Assembly (NCBI GenBank): GCA_945862145.1
Contig: CAMAXE010000019.1
Location: forward strand, 31,817-95,816
DNA: 64,000 nt
From: Klebsiella pneumoniae
GTDB lineage: Bacteria; Pseudomonadota; Gammaproteobacteria; Pseudomonadales; UBA5518
Direction: 5' to 3'
Of this stretch, positions 40,520 through 49,926 are shown one piece after another. A program made the translations under genes and the position numbers. A model generated the notes under the pieces. That model did not search any database and was not told the DNA's origin. It saw only the letters and a list, made by a program, of their open reading frames with translations. Position 1 is the stretch's first letter; the number at the start of each line of letters is the position of its first letter.

Positions 40520-42295
40520 ATGAAAAAAGTTAAAAGCCTCACTTTGACGTTATTTTACATCGCAGTCGGCATCTCATTCCTCGAAGGCCGGGCCTTGCAG
40601 GCACAGCCGCCAACGCCAGCCACGTGGGCTAAACAAGGGTGGACACCAGAACAACGAGACTTTTACCACTACACATCGCAAGGGGTCGTCATGGGTAAGG
40701 TTTCTTGGTTCATGGCTTTAGAACAAGAATTCAGCCGCCGACTTGTATCGGATCCTGCCTATCTTGCGACCTTTGGACTCATAAATGAACCTCCGAGTCC
40801 AAGTAATCCACAGGGTCTACCGGTCGGATTTGCGGTTGCTCCGGACGACGGGCAGACGGGAATCCCAATCCCCGGCACATGGGGGCTGACCTGCGCCGCA
40901 TGCCATACCGGTTCGGTCAATTACCGCGGAAACACAATTCTGATTGATGGCGGGCAAGCTCAAAACCAGATCCCTGTATTCTTTGCCGAATTTTCTGGAT
41001 CGATGCTCGCTAATTATTATGATAACGGCAAGTGGCATCGATTCGTCGGACGAATTTTGGGTCCAGAACCGACTGAAAGCGCCGTCAATGCGTTGCGAGA
41101 AGAGTTTAGAAGGTCAGTTGAAAAAATGGAGCGAGGTGAGTTTCTCACTGACACATTAAATTTGTATCCCACCGCGGAATTAGTTGGACGCGGCCTTGCA
41201 GTCGGGCAAATTTCTAACAGGGTATTTGGTTTTGATCTCGAAGAACTTGCCTCAAGTAAAAATCTGAATCAATTTCCAGCGCCAACCGATTACCCAACTC
41301 TCTGGGATATTTGGAAGCTAGACTGGGTCCAGTACGGGGGTGAAGTCGCTCAACCAATGGGGCGTAATATTGGTGAGGCTTTGGGGGTAGGGGCTTTGAC
41401 CAATTTTATTCAAGGCGTTGAACCCTATCAGCCTCAAGAGCCGCCCCACAAGTGGATCACTTCGGCGAATGTTTCGGCTATCGACGCGATTGAAAGACAA
41501 TTGCAAACTTTGCGTCCACCGCTCTGGCCAGCCCAGTTGCTAGGCTCTGTTAACAAGGATAAGGCGAAGTACGGAAAGAAGTTATTTAATCAATTATGCG
41601 TTCAGTGCCATGGAGTTAGCCCAATTGCAGCCCCTGACGATGCGATGGCCAAATGGGCCGTGACCATGGTCCCTCTTGAAACCATTGGAACCGATCCTCA
41701 ACGAAGTATTGCTTGGGACGACAATGTTGTTGATGCGTCCAAATTGACCGGCAATCCATCACCCGATTTAGCGAATACAACGGAAGGGCTGGGATTGGTG
41801 ACATCAGAAACAAAAGAAGAAGCGTATAATCAATTAGGATTAACCGAAAACGCACGGGCTGAATACGACGGTTTTGGTCGTCCGAATTTAGTCCGCAATA
41901 CAGGCAGCTATAAAGCCAAACCCCTGGACGGTGTCTGGTCAAGTGCACCCTACCTGCACAATGGTTCTGTTCCCAACATGTATCAACTGCTGAGTCCGGT
42001 TGGCCAACGTCCTAAGCAGTTTTGGGTAGGTATAAATCGGGAGTATGATCCTAAACAGTTGGGTCTCAGCACTGAGAAGACACAAAATTCTCAGATTTTT
42101 GACACCACAATCACCGGCAATTCTAACGCTGGTCATGAGTTCAGCAAATACTGGAAGAAGCCAGGCGTGATCGGTCGCTTCTTGATACATGAGGAACGAA
42201 TGGCATTGATCGAATACCTCAAAGTGCTTCCCCAGATGCCGCCCAAAGTTCAACCGGCTGTCTATCTGGATTACGTCCAGTACATGCAGCCGTGA
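40520..42295 (+). CDS. Di-haem cytochrome c (di-haem cytochrome c peroxidase/RoxA-like family)
   Basis: Signal peptide; two CxxCH motifs (LTCAACHTG, QLCVQCHGV); WTPEQRDFYHYTSQG, WSSAPYLHNGSVPNMYQLL typical of the family; gene is AT-rich relative to surroundings. Confidence 0.85.
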   Translation: MKKVKSLTLTLFYIAVGISFLEGRALQAQPPTPATWAKQGWTPEQRDFYHYTSQGVVMGKVSWFMALEQEFSRRLVSDPAYLATFGLINEPPSPSNPQGLPVGFAVAPDDGQTGIPIPGTWGLTCAACHTGSVNYRGNTILIDGGQAQNQIPVFFAEFSGSMLANYYDNGKWHRFVGRILGPEPTESAVNALREEFRRSVEKMERGEFLTDTLNLYPTAELVGRGLAVGQISNRVFGFDLEELASSKNLNQFPAPTDYPTLWDIWKLDWVQYGGEVAQPMGRNIGEALGVGALTNFIQGVEPYQPQEPPHKWITSANVSAIDAIERQLQTLRPPLWPAQLLGSVNKDKAKYGKKLFNQLCVQCHGVSPIAAPDDAMAKWAVTMVPLETIGTDPQRSIAWDDNVVDASKLTGNPSPDLANTTEGLGLVTSETKEEAYNQLGLTENARAEYDGFGRPNLVRNTGSYKAKPLDGVWSSAPYLHNGSVPNMYQLLSPVGQRPKQFWVGINREYDPKQLGLSTEKTQNSQIFDTTITGNSNAGHEFSKYWKKPGVIGRFLIHEERMALIEYLKVLPQMPPKVQPAVYLDYVQYMQP

Positions 42296-42466
42296 AGAAC
42301 AAGCTGAAACGCGCAGCTTCCAAAATGCATGTTTTACCTTTGTGAAGCCTCTAATCACCCGCTTTGTCTGGACGGTGTGTACGCAATGCCCCCCGACGGT
42401 GGGCTGCGCTTCAGGCGGGTGGAGGCGCTAGGGCGCGAGCGAGGAGCTCGAGCATGTGGAGCACCC

Positions 42467-42511
42467 GGCCCTCAGGCTCAGGCTCGCGCGATCTCCACCA
42501 CGATGCCCGAG
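42467..42511. repeat. Right copy of 45-bp direct repeat, overlapping the native 3' end of the molybdopterin oxidoreductase gene
   Basis: ggccctcaggctcAggctcgcgcgatctccaccacgatgcccgag; matches 38687-38731. Confidence 0.9.
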
Positions 42512-44643
42512 AGGTGCGACATCCCCGAGAGCACCTCGATATTCCCGCGCCCGTCGCCGGCCAGGTAGTTGGAGTTCACGCCGGGATGTTTTTGTGCGTG
42601 GGCAAGACCATCGGCGTCCTTGTGGCCCCAGCACTGCGGGATGGCCACCGTGCGGCGCATCATCTCCTCGCTGAGACGCACGGGGAGCTCGATCGCCCCG
42701 AAGGCCGAGCGCACGCCCACCAGATCGCCGTTGACTACCCCGAGCTCAGCGGCATCACCCGGGTTGATGTAGGCGTAGTTAGTGAGGTCCTTCACCAGCC
42801 GCGGCACGTTGGCCGAGGCGGTGTTGATGCGCTTGATCTCTCGCTTGCCGATCAGCTTGAAGGCATCGCGCTGCGCGAACTCCTCGGCGTGCAGCATCTC
42901 GAGCTTCTCCTGCAAGCCCTCGAGATAGGCGGCAGGCGCGAGATCGACCAGCCCGTCATCGGTGATCACGCGTGGCGTGCCGAGATAATTGCCGCCGTGG
43001 TTCTCGGGCAGCAGGATGCCGTGGGGATGCTCGCTCGCCATCGCCTTGGCCCCGGGCAAGCCCGCTTTTTTCAGCATGCCGTCCAACATTTTCTCCGGCG
43101 TCAGCGACAGCTTCCGCAGCCAGGACTGCGGGGCATGGGCAAGCCGCGTGTTCAACTTCAGCAGCGCCGCCAGCCAGCGCTTGCCGAACATGGTGACGCC
43201 CGTGGCCTCGGCAATTCTGCTGTAGATCCACCACTCGTGGCGCACGCCGGGCGGCGGCTCCACCACCGCATCGCTGTAGATCATGAAGGGCACCGGCGTG
43301 CAGCCCATGAAACTCTGCAGCGCATAGGGGATCTCGGCGCGCTCGAGGAACGTGGGTGCCGGCAGGATGTAGTGCGCGAGATTGCCCACCTCGTTGCGGA
43401 ACAGATCGATGCACACCAGCAATTCCAGCTTGCCGAAGGCACGATCGAGCCGACCATCGGGATTGCTGCAGGCGAGCAGCGGGTTGCTCGCCTCGACGAT
43501 CATCGCCTTCACGCGGCCTTCTTCGATATCGGGCGCGAGCATCCCCGATGGCATCAGGCCCACCACGCTCGGCAGGCCGTCCGGGCGCACCGTCTTCAGC
43601 GTGACATCACCAGCCTTTTTCACCTCGCCGGCCATGTCGATGATGCCCTTGCCCATCAGCATGCCGCCGGCGCGATCGAGATTGCCGGAGATCGCGTTGA
43701 TGCACTCGAGCAGCCAGAAGCAATGCGTGCCGCTGCGCCCCTGGTTCACGCCCGTGGCCATGTAGAGACCCGCGCCATTGGCACGGCGGTGACTCTCGAC
43801 CAGCGAATTGAAGGTATCGACATCGATGCCCGTCACCGCCGCCTGACGCTCGGCCGTCCAACCCGCCACCGCGTCCTTGAGCGCGGCATAGTTCTTCATG
43901 TAGCGCGCGATGCGGACCTCGTCGACGCTGCCGCTGTTGATCAGCGCATTGCACCAGGCCGCCAGCAGAAAAACGTCCGTGTCCGGGCGAATGAACACAT
44001 GCTCGCCCGCCTGCGCGCTCTCGATGCGCCGCGGGTTGATGAAGACCACGCGTCCGCCGCGCCGCGTGATGTCCTTCAGGCGCTGCACCGCGTGCGGGAG
44101 GTGGTAGAGCGTGTTGCCCGAGACCGCGGGGTTGGCACCCAGCACCGCGAGGAACTCGGTGCGGTCTACATCCGGATAGGCAAGCTGAAAGGGCGAGCCG
44201 TACACGTCCTCGCAGACGCGGAATTTGTTGGTGGTGTCGCAGGTGCCGGTGCCGAACATCGCGCGCGAGCCGAGCGCCTTGTAAAAGGCATTGCGGAACA
44301 GTGGCGCGAGTACGTTCGCCCCGCCCGCGCTGCCCACCAGATGGGCGATGGCATCAGCGCCGTCGCGATCGCGGATGGCCTTGATGCGGGCGCCGATCTC
44401 GGCGATCGCCTGCTCCCAGCCGATGGGCTCCCAGCGCGTGCCGTTGCGCTTCATGGGCTGCGTGATACGGTCGGGGCTGTTCTGCACCTGATCGAAGTGG
44501 ATCCCTTTCACGCAGGAATAGCCCTTGCTCACGACGTGCTGCTTGTCGGGGCGTATGGCGACGACGCGGTTGTCTTCCACATCGACCTCAAGGCCGCAGG
44601 TGGCCTCGCAGACACGGCAGAAGGTATGGCGGGTGCTGGGCAT
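42478..44643 (-). CDS. Molybdopterin-dependent oxidoreductase (formate dehydrogenase/DMSO reductase superfamily)
   Basis: N-terminal 4Fe-4S binding CRVCEATCGLEVDVEDNRVVAIRPDKQHVVSKGYSCVKG; PMKRNGTRWEPIGWEQAIAEIG; C-terminal molydopterin dinucleotide-binding region. Confidence 0.93.
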   Translation of the reverse strand: MPSTRHTFCRVCEATCGLEVDVEDNRVVAIRPDKQHVVSKGYSCVKGIHFDQVQNSPDRITQPMKRNGTRWEPIGWEQAIAEIGARIKAIRDRDGADAIAHLVGSAGGANVLAPLFRNAFYKALGSRAMFGTGTCDTTNKFRVCEDVYGSPFQLAYPDVDRTEFLAVLGANPAVSGNTLYHLPHAVQRLKDITRRGGRVVFINPRRIESAQAGEHVFIRPDTDVFLLAAWCNALINSGSVDEVRIARYMKNYAALKDAVAGWTAERQAAVTGIDVDTFNSLVESHRRANGAGLYMATGVNQGRSGTHCFWLLECINAISGNLDRAGGMLMGKGIIDMAGEVKKAGDVTLKTVRPDGLPSVVGLMPSGMLAPDIEEGRVKAMIVEASNPLLACSNPDGRLDRAFGKLELLVCIDLFRNEVGNLAHYILPAPTFLERAEIPYALQSFMGCTPVPFMIYSDAVVEPPPGVRHEWWIYSRIAEATGVTMFGKRWLAALLKLNTRLAHAPQSWLRKLSLTPEKMLDGMLKKAGLPGAKAMASEHPHGILLPENHGGNYLGTPRVITDDGLVDLAPAAYLEGLQEKLEMLHAEEFAQRDAFKLIGKREIKRINTASANVPRLVKDLTNYAYINPGDAAELGVVNGDLVGVRSAFGAIELPVRLSEEMMRRTVAIPQCWGHKDADGLAHAQKHPGVNSNYLAGDGRGNIEVLSGMSHLSGIVVEIARA

Positions 44644-44858
44644 GGGTGAGGGTCTCACATGGCGCAGGGGCTGTTCGCCCCCGCGTAGCGGCGACAGACC
44701 AACGATACGTCTCCTGCGCCGACAACACCATGCCGCTGCAACCGGGCAGCAGCCGTGCGCACCCCGGACCCATAACCGCGATGATCCGCGTGGGGTGCGC
44801 GCGATCGCATTGCTATACTCCCGCCCCTCCGGCCTACCGATCACGCGCGGCTCCCCGT

Positions 44859-46667
44859 ATGAAGCACCGCAGCCTCCAGTCACTCGGCACCGCGCTCCTC
44901 GCGGCCCTGCTCGGCGCCTGCGCGTCGGCTCCGCGGGAGATCGAGCAGCCGGGCATCGCCTGGAACGTGGAGTTTGAATACCCGTTGCGGTTTCAGCGCA
45001 TGGTCGATGAGCAGATGCTGATCGTCGGCACCAGCCGCCACCTGCATGCCCTTGACCCCCGCAGCGGCCGCCAGCTCTGGCGCGCGCGCAACGTCTCCGC
45101 GCGCAGCGAGGACATCATCGCCGTACCGGAACTGCCCTATCTGCTGGTGATGGATGCCGGCGGCGGCAGTTTCGATGACGGCGACACCCACATTCTCGCT
45201 ATCGATCGCTTTGACGGCGAGATGTTCTGGGAGTCACCGCGCATCGCCGGCAAAGTGCAGCAGGCGGTGATCGATCCCGACAGCGGACGGCTTTACGCGG
45301 TGGCCGTGGGCGCGCCGCACGGCGACGACACCGGGCTGCTCGCGGACATCCTTCCCGGCAAGGGCATCGGCAGCGGCTTGCTGCGCGAGCCGCAGCTGAT
45401 CGCCATGGAGCTGCGCACCGGACGCATCCTCTGGACCCGCGCCTTCGGCGACCGCGTACCGCTGCGCCCGGTGGGCGGGCGCGTGCTGGACGACAACGGC
45501 GACTGGCAGCCCGAGCGCTCCTTCGACCTCGGGCTCTACCGCGAGCCCTTCGTGGCGGGCGACCGCATATGCCTGAGCTACACCGGGATCAGCTGCTTCT
45601 CCGCAGCCACCGGAGCGCCGGCCTGGCAGCGGGAGTTCGCAGTGAACGAGGGCAAGGCGGCGCTCTCCTACACCAGCGCCCTCACCGATGACCGCACCGT
45701 CTACATGAGCGGCGGCGGGCGGCTGCAGGCGCTGGACGCCGCGAGCGGCGCACTGCGCTGGCAGTCGCGCCGGGCCGATGCGATACCGCAAATGGTCGAG
45801 ATGCCCGACACCCTCTACCTGCAGCTCGGCGGGCGTTTCTTCGACACCGGCAGCGAAACCTGGGAGTGGAACGGCGAGTTCGGCGCCATGGCCGTCGACC
45901 GGCACACGGGCGAGACGCGCTGGACCTTCGACGGCGCCGACGACGCCGTAAGCAACCTGCTCGTGTTCTCGGGTCGCGTGTGGCTGGCCGACGAGGACGC
46001 CCTGATCGTGCTCCGTGACGCCGATGGCGCGCGCGTGGCGGAGGTCGAGCACGGCTTCGACGCGCCGCCGGTGATCGCCGCCCTGAATGATCGCGGCCAG
46101 ATCGTGCTGGCAAACGAGAGCGAGGCCTGCGCCATCGACCCGCTGAGCCTCGAGATGCTCTGGCGCGTACGCTACGAACCACCGGGGCCGGGCGGCTGGG
46201 AGCGCTTCTCGACCGGACTGCTGGGCTTCTCGGGCGATGTGCTGCGCTTCACCTCGACCGTGGTGGCCTACACCAGCGGACTGGTCCCCACCGCGCCCGG
46301 GATCCAGCTCGCATCGGGCAGTATCAATTTGAAACTGATCAGCAGCAAACGCCTGGTGGGCAAGTTCACCGGCCGCAGCGGCCGACGCTTGAGCTACCGG
46401 GCCGATGGCTCCGGCGAATCACGCACGGTGGCGCGATTGAGTGGTGCTTACCTGTACTTCGTGACCCAGGCCGAGGACTCGCGTCTCCCGGCGATCGCCA
46501 TGGTCGAGCTCGACACCGGCCGCACCGGGCGGCTGTTCGCCCTGCCGTACGCGGAACCGGATCTGCTGATCGATGACACCACCGGGCAACTGTTCCAGGC
46601 GAACGGCGCGCGGCTCACGGCCGTGCGCCTGCGCAGCAACAGCGACCTGCCCTTGCCCGCACCCTGA
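44859..46667 (+). CDS. PQQ-like beta-propeller repeat lipoprotein
   Basis: Lipobox ALLGACAS; repeats LHALDPRSGRQLWRARN, LQALDAASGALRWQSR, MAVDRHTGETRWTFDG. Confidence 0.78.
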   Translation: MKHRSLQSLGTALLAALLGACASAPREIEQPGIAWNVEFEYPLRFQRMVDEQMLIVGTSRHLHALDPRSGRQLWRARNVSARSEDIIAVPELPYLLVMDAGGGSFDDGDTHILAIDRFDGEMFWESPRIAGKVQQAVIDPDSGRLYAVAVGAPHGDDTGLLADILPGKGIGSGLLREPQLIAMELRTGRILWTRAFGDRVPLRPVGGRVLDDNGDWQPERSFDLGLYREPFVAGDRICLSYTGISCFSAATGAPAWQREFAVNEGKAALSYTSALTDDRTVYMSGGGRLQALDAASGALRWQSRRADAIPQMVEMPDTLYLQLGGRFFDTGSETWEWNGEFGAMAVDRHTGETRWTFDGADDAVSNLLVFSGRVWLADEDALIVLRDADGARVAEVEHGFDAPPVIAALNDRGQIVLANESEACAIDPLSLEMLWRVRYEPPGPGGWERFSTGLLGFSGDVLRFTSTVVAYTSGLVPTAPGIQLASGSINLKLISSKRLVGKFTGRSGRRLSYRADGSGESRTVARLSGAYLYFVTQAEDSRLPAIAMVELDTGRTGRLFALPYAEPDLLIDDTTGQLFQANGARLTAVRLRSNSDLPLPAP

Positions 46668-46782
46668 GGACGCCACAGGAGCACACTGCCGGACTGACGG
46701 ACTGACAGCTCCCGGCGCCGATTGCTGCTGACCGCTGCGCCTTCGGGGCGGCGAGATCAAATGCCGTTATACTCTGGCCCGT

Positions 46783-46823
<41 letters not shown>

Positions 46824-46838
46824 CCAGGATTTCCGGCC

Positions 46839-48461
46839 GTGACAATCGAGTTCTTCGGCAAGCGCCTCTCCGGCCCCTTCACGATCCCCTCGGGCATCGT
46901 GACCTGCGCGCCCTCGATCATTCAGTACTTCTTCGATCACATGCCCGAGGTGGGCGTGCTCACCACCAAGAGCATCGGGCTCGCCCCGCGCAGCGGTAAC
47001 CGCGAGCCCGTACTGAGCCAGTACGCGCCGGGCTGTTTCGTGAACGCGGTGGGTCTTACCAACCCGGGCGCCGAGCGATCGGCCGAGGCCCTGGCCCAGC
47101 TCCGCGTCCCCGCAGACCGCTTCCTGCTGGCCTCGATCTTCGGCGGCAGCATCGAGGAATTCGTGGCGGTGGCGCGCATCCTTGCGCCGTTTGCAGACGG
47201 ACTGGAACTGAACCTCTCCTGCCCCCACGCCAAGGGCTACGGCATGGCCATGGGCCAGGACCCGGACCTCGTGCGCGCCATTACCCGCGCCGTGAAATCC
47301 GTGGTGAACATCCCCGTGATCCCCAAGCTCACACCCAACACGCCTGATATCGCCGCCATCGCCCGCGCGGCCATGGAGGGCGGCGCCGACGGCATCTGCG
47401 CCATCAACACCGTGGGCCCCGGCTACACCTCATCCCACGGCAAGCCGGTGCTCAGCAACGGCATGGGCGGCATCTCCGGCAAGGGCGTGCTGCCCATCGC
47501 GCTGAAGTGCGTGCGCGAGATCGCCGCCGCCTGCGATCTCCCGATCATCGGCTGCGGCGGCATCAGCAGCGCCGAGGACGTGCGTGCCTTCCGCGATGCC
47601 GGTGCCTCGGTATTCGGCGTGGGCTCGTCGCTGGTGGGCATGACCTCGGAGGAGATCGGCACTTACTTCCGCGCGCTCACCATCGACCTCGAGCGCGGCT
47701 CGGACAAAGCCGAGTCACGCGTGCGCTACGACATCGACATGCGCTTCCGCCCCGTCACGCTGGTCGAGAACACGCGTGTCTGCGCGGACATCGCCCTGCT
47801 GAAATTCGACCAGCGCATCAACGTGCAGGCGGGCGAATTCGTGTTCCTGTGGATACCCGGGCTCGGCGAGAAGCCCTTCTCGGCTCTCACCGACGACCCC
47901 TTCACGCTCGCCGTAATCGATGTCGGCGAGTTCACGCACGCGCTGATGTCACTGCCCGTGGGCACCGAGGCCTATGTGCGTGGCCCGCACGGCATACCGG
48001 CCACGCCGCCCGAGGATGCGCGGATCATCTGCGTGGCAGGCGGCACCGGGCTCGCGGCCGTCTACCAGATCGCCCGCGATTTCGGCAACGCCGAGATCCT
48101 TGCAGGCGCCCGGAGCGCAGACCGGTTGTATTTCCTCGACGAGTGTCGCGAGGTGGCCGAGGTGCACGTGGCCACCGATGACGGCAGCGCGGGCTTTGCA
48201 GGCCGCGTGACCGAACTCTTGCGTGAGCGCCTCGAGGCAACGCCGGCCGCCCTGCGCAGCAAACTGGTGTTCTACAACTGCGGGCCGCAGCGCATGGTCG
48301 AGGCCGCCGACGCAGTGCAACGCGAGTTCTGCAGCCCGGAGCAGATCTTCAACTCCATCGATTACCTCACCAAGTGCGGCGTCGGCATCTGCGGCGCCTG
48401 TGCTACCCCCGACGGCCGACGGGGCTGCGTGGATGGCCCGTTCCTGTGCGCCCAAGCCTGA
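46839..48461 (+). CDS. Dihydroorotate dehydrogenase-like (class 1) domain fused to PyrK-like FAD/[2Fe-2S] electron-transfer domain
   Basis: GTG start; PyrD-like KSIGLAPRSGNREP, NLSCPH, KLTPNTPDIAAIARAAMEGGADGI, GCGGISSAEDVRAFRDAGAS; PyrK-like GEFVFLWIPG..., CVAGGTGLAAVYQIA, terminal YLTKCGVGICGACATPDGRRGCVDGPFLC. Confidence 0.88.
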   Translation: MTIEFFGKRLSGPFTIPSGIVTCAPSIIQYFFDHMPEVGVLTTKSIGLAPRSGNREPVLSQYAPGCFVNAVGLTNPGAERSAEALAQLRVPADRFLLASIFGGSIEEFVAVARILAPFADGLELNLSCPHAKGYGMAMGQDPDLVRAITRAVKSVVNIPVIPKLTPNTPDIAAIARAAMEGGADGICAINTVGPGYTSSHGKPVLSNGMGGISGKGVLPIALKCVREIAAACDLPIIGCGGISSAEDVRAFRDAGASVFGVGSSLVGMTSEEIGTYFRALTIDLERGSDKAESRVRYDIDMRFRPVTLVENTRVCADIALLKFDQRINVQAGEFVFLWIPGLGEKPFSALTDDPFTLAVIDVGEFTHALMSLPVGTEAYVRGPHGIPATPPEDARIICVAGGTGLAAVYQIARDFGNAEILAGARSADRLYFLDECREVAEVHVATDDGSAGFAGRVTELLRERLEATPAALRSKLVFYNCGPQRMVEAADAVQREFCSPEQIFNSIDYLTKCGVGICGACATPDGRRGCVDGPFLCAQA

Positions 48462-48519
48462 CCGGCCATACGGCAATGCTAAGGGCTTGCCAGCGCAGCG
48501 TGCGTGGCGGGACACCGCC

Positions 48520-49926
48520 GTGATCGACCCGCGCACCGCGATGGTGTGCATCGCGCTGATGTACGTGGTGCTGTCCGTCAATACCTGGGTCTATCTCGAC
48601 GAGACAAAACGGACGTCCGTCCGCATCTGGTGCGCCGCAGGCCTGGTGGGCGGCCTCTCGATACTTTCCTACTCCTTGCGCGGCTACATACCCGAGTTCG
48701 CCTGCGTGCTGTTGGGCAACGGCCTTCTGGTGGTGGCCATGAGCAGCGGCGCCTATGCGCTGCACCTCGAGTCCCGCCCCTGGCGGCTCGGTGTGCTCGT
48801 TGCCGTACTTGCCGCGGATATCACCGCCATAGGTATCGCGCAGTTCCTGGAACTCGGAATGCTCTCGGGCCTGATCAACCGCCTGTCCGTGGCGTCGGCC
48901 GCACTGGCCGTGGCCTGGTCTGCATTCCAGGTCGGCCGCGATGCGCGGAGCATCAACGCCTACACCATCTCGGCGGCCTACGCGGCGGTGTGCGTGGTCT
49001 TCCTGATCCAGTCGGTGGTGACGGTGATACACGGGGATTTCTCGCCGATGAGCGGCGGCATCACGCCGCTTCTACCGGTGTTTGTGGGGCTGATCGCGGC
49101 CGTGGTGAACCACATCAGTTTCCTTGGCATGGCCTTCGACCGGAGCGTCAGCCTGCGGCTGGAGTCGGCTGCAAACCTTGCCCGCGCCACGCAGCGCCAG
49201 ACGCTGGGGCAGGAACTCGCCGCGCTCGATGCCGACCGCAGCATCGCGATGCTCGCGGCCTCCCTGGCGCACGAACTGAACCAGCCTCTCGCCGCCGCGC
49301 TAGTCAATGCGCAAGTGCTGCGGCGTAACCTGGGCACGAGCATCACGGCACCCGAGGAGATCGCGGGGATGCTCCACAGCATCGCCGCGGATGCCCGGCG
49401 TGCGCTGTACACCCTGCAGGGCTTCCGTCGCATGGGCGTCGACGCACCCGCGGCATCCGATCAGTCCGAGGCAGGCTCGCTGCTGGAAAGTGCAATCGCC
49501 CGTCTCAGGCCCGAGTTGCTCGCGGGCGGCGTGACCCTCAGGCGGAATCACCCAGCGCCAGAGATGTGGGTCGTGGGCGGCCAGGTGCAGTTGTCACAGG
49601 TGCTGCTGAACGTGATCCGCAATGCCATCGAGGCCATGGAGGGCTGCGCCAGGCGCGAACTGCGGATCGAGGGCGTGCCGGACGGGAACGCGGTGCTCCT
49701 GCGGGTGAGCGACACGGGCGTGGGAATGACTGACGAGCAGATCGCTCGCGTGGGTGAGTCCTTCAACACCACCAAGGCCGAGGGCCTGGGCATGGGGCTC
49801 GCGATATCCATGCACCTGCTGCAGGAGTGCGGCGGCACACTGCGGGCGTACAACCTCAGGGAGGGTGGGCTCTGCGTCGAGATCCGGCTCGTGCGCGCAG
49901 CCGGCCCGGGCAGGATGACGGCATGA
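48520..49926 (+). CDS. Membrane sensor histidine kinase (H-box intact)
   Basis: N-terminal multi-TM domain; MLAASLAHELNQPLAAAL, QVLLNVIRNAIEAMEG, VSDTGVGMTDEQIAR, GLGMGLAISMHLLQECGG. Confidence 0.9.
   Translation: MIDPRTAMVCIALMYVVLSVNTWVYLDETKRTSVRIWCAAGLVGGLSILSYSLRGYIPEFACVLLGNGLLVVAMSSGAYALHLESRPWRLGVLVAVLAADITAIGIAQFLELGMLSGLINRLSVASAALAVAWSAFQVGRDARSINAYTISAAYAAVCVVFLIQSVVTVIHGDFSPMSGGITPLLPVFVGLIAAVVNHISFLGMAFDRSVSLRLESAANLARATQRQTLGQELAALDADRSIAMLAASLAHELNQPLAAALVNAQVLRRNLGTSITAPEEIAGMLHSIAADARRALYTLQGFRRMGVDAPAASDQSEAGSLLESAIARLRPELLAGGVTLRRNHPAPEMWVVGGQVQLSQVLLNVIRNAIEAMEGCARRELRIEGVPDGNAVLLRVSDTGVGMTDEQIARVGESFNTTKAEGLGMGLAISMHLLQECGGTLRAYNLREGGLCVEIRLVRAAGPGRMTA

Noticed and set aside
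42364-44649. 761-aa plus-strand ORF
   Set aside because: Exact antisense of the molybdopterin oxidoreductase; no domain recognisable
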